6,741 nt of DNA. Source: Natrinema soli (GTDB lineage Archaea; Halobacteriota; Halobacteria; Halobacteriales; Natrialbaceae). This document shows positions 6,068-6,741 of this stretch, in pieces. Location of the stretch: NCBI RefSeq assembly GCF_028618695.1, contig NZ_JAQIVI010000267.1:1-6741 (forward strand), given 5' to 3'. Position numbers and translations under genes: made by a program. Within the stretch, counting starts at the first letter, position 1. The number at the start of each line of letters is the position of its first letter. The notes beneath the pieces were generated by a model. That model had not been told where the DNA came from and ran no database searches. It saw only the letters and a list, made by a program, of their open reading frames with translations.

Positions 6068-6741
6068 TGAAAATTCTCGTTACGGTCAAAGAGGTCGCGA
6101 CCGTCGAAGACGAGTTCGAAATCGAGGGAACGGAAATCGCTGACCAGTACCTCGGCGCCGATCTCAACGAGTGGGACGACTACGCGATCGAAGAGGCCGT
6201 TCAGCTCCAGGAAGACGGCATCGCCGACGAGGTCGTCACCGTCACCATCGGTCCGGAGGACGGCGAACAGACCATCCGCCAGGCACTCGCGAAAGGTGCT
6301 GACCGCGCCGTCCGCGTCTGGGATGACTCTCTCGAGGGTGTCGATCTGCTCGACGTTAACGCCAAGACGGAGATTCTCAGCGCCGTCATCGAGGAAGAGG
6401 ACCCCGACCTCGTGCTCACCGGCGTCCAGGCCGGCGACGACAGCTTCGCCGCGACCGGCGTTTCGGTGGCCGAGAACCTCGGCTTCCAGTGGGGCGCGGT
6501 CGTCAACCACCTCGAGCACGACCTCGAGGACGGCATCGCCTCCGTGCGACGTGAACTCGAGGGCGGCGTCGAGGAGCTCACCGAACTCGAGCTGCCGGCC
6601 GTCTTGACGATTCAGACGGGGATCAACGAACCGCGCTACGCGAGCCTGCGCGGTATTCGGCAGGCTCAGCGCAAGGAACTCGACGTCAAGGCCCTCGCCG
6701 ATATCGGCGTCGACGAGAGTACCATCGAATCCGAACTCGAC
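6064..6741 (+). CDS. etfB: Electron transfer flavoprotein beta subunit (EtfB/FixA), 3' end cut
   Basis: The first 226 residues of the ETF beta subunit, which pairs with EtfA to carry electrons from acyl-CoA and other flavoprotein dehydrogenases to the membrane quinone pool. Family features seen: MMKILVTVKEVATVEDEFEI at the start; LGADLNEWDDYAIEEAVQLQ (residues 30-49), the N-D-YA-EEA block typical of EtfB; EVVTVTIGP at 56-64; LTGVQAGDDSFAATG at 118-132, the nucleotide-binding loop; and a region near 161-201 (RRELEGGVEELTELELPAVL, then INEPRYASLRGIRQA), which resembles the ETF-beta signature though not an exact match. About 35-40 residues should follow beyond the window. The start is ATG at 6064 with a second ATG at 6067. 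A TATA-like TTTAC about 25 nt upstream implies a leaderless transcript. EtfA is expected next but is outside the window. Whether this is a classical or bifurcating (Fix-type) ETF cannot be told from the part seen. Confidence 0.93.
   Translation, partial: MMKILVTVKEVATVEDEFEIEGTEIADQYLGADLNEWDDYAIEEAVQLQEDGIADEVVTVTIGPEDGEQTIRQALAKGADRAVRVWDDSLEGVDLLDVNAKTEILSAVIEEEDPDLVLTGVQAGDDSFAATGVSVAENLGFQWGAVVNHLEHDLEDGIASVRRELEGGVEELTELELPAVLTIQTGINEPRYASLRGIRQAQRKELDVKALADIGVDESTIESELD

Noticed and set aside
5938..6519. A 193-codon minus-strand frame opposite etfB
   Set aside because: Its acidic composition is a reflection of the EtfB codons; no family signature, and EtfB is unmistakable on the plus strand.

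Overview
The window looks like a piece of a haloarchaeal chromosome, probably from the Natrialbales (Natrinema/Haloterrigena-like). The signs are very acidic proteins, GC-rich coding DNA with G/C-ending codons, and AT-rich TATA-like boxes 25-33 nt upstream of several start codons with almost no leader (leaderless mRNAs). The genes also match families I recognise from haloarchaea. The genus is inference; no search was run.

Layout. (1) 1-669, minus strand: the N-terminus of a short-chain dehydrogenase/reductase (SDR, runs off the left edge) and, upstream of it, a two-CBS-domain protein. The 172-bp gap between them holds a perfect 8-bp inverted repeat. (2) 818-1675, plus: an RNA ligase family nucleotidyltransferase with a TTG start, divergent from the CBS gene. 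A 16-bp direct repeat covers its stop codon. (3) 1794-2779, minus: a Tfx-family DNA-binding regulator and, upstream of it, a small three-helix membrane protein. (4) 2864-3492, plus: a wrecked MoxR-type AAA+ ATPase gene with three frameshifts and two internal in-frame deletions. (5) 3493-3830: 338 bp without a gene, holding a strong palindrome inside what I think is a dispersed haloarchaeal intergenic repeat. (6) 3831-4823, minus: an intact MBL-fold metallohydrolase with a complete two-metal site. (7) 4915-5203, minus: remnants of a frameshifted two-helix membrane protein. (8) 5366-5860, minus: a TRAM-domain protein with an N-terminal four-cysteine module and an acidic tail. (9) 6064-6741, plus: the electron transfer flavoprotein beta subunit (etfB), cut by the right edge, divergent from the TRAM gene.

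How the genes work together. There is no single large operon. Most genes appear to have their own promoter and a leaderless or near-leaderless transcript. Two decayed genes (moxR-like and the two-helix membrane protein) flank the intact MBL gene. In haloarchaea moxR usually leads a cluster with DUF58 and membrane proteins, so this stretch may be the leftovers of a degraded cluster or a recombination-prone spot. I did not find a convincing new multi-gene system. The items most worth a second look are the moxR ruin with its apparent short-repeat deletions, the palindromic repeat beside it, and two possible short upstream reading frames that overlap the starts of the tfx-like gene and etfB.
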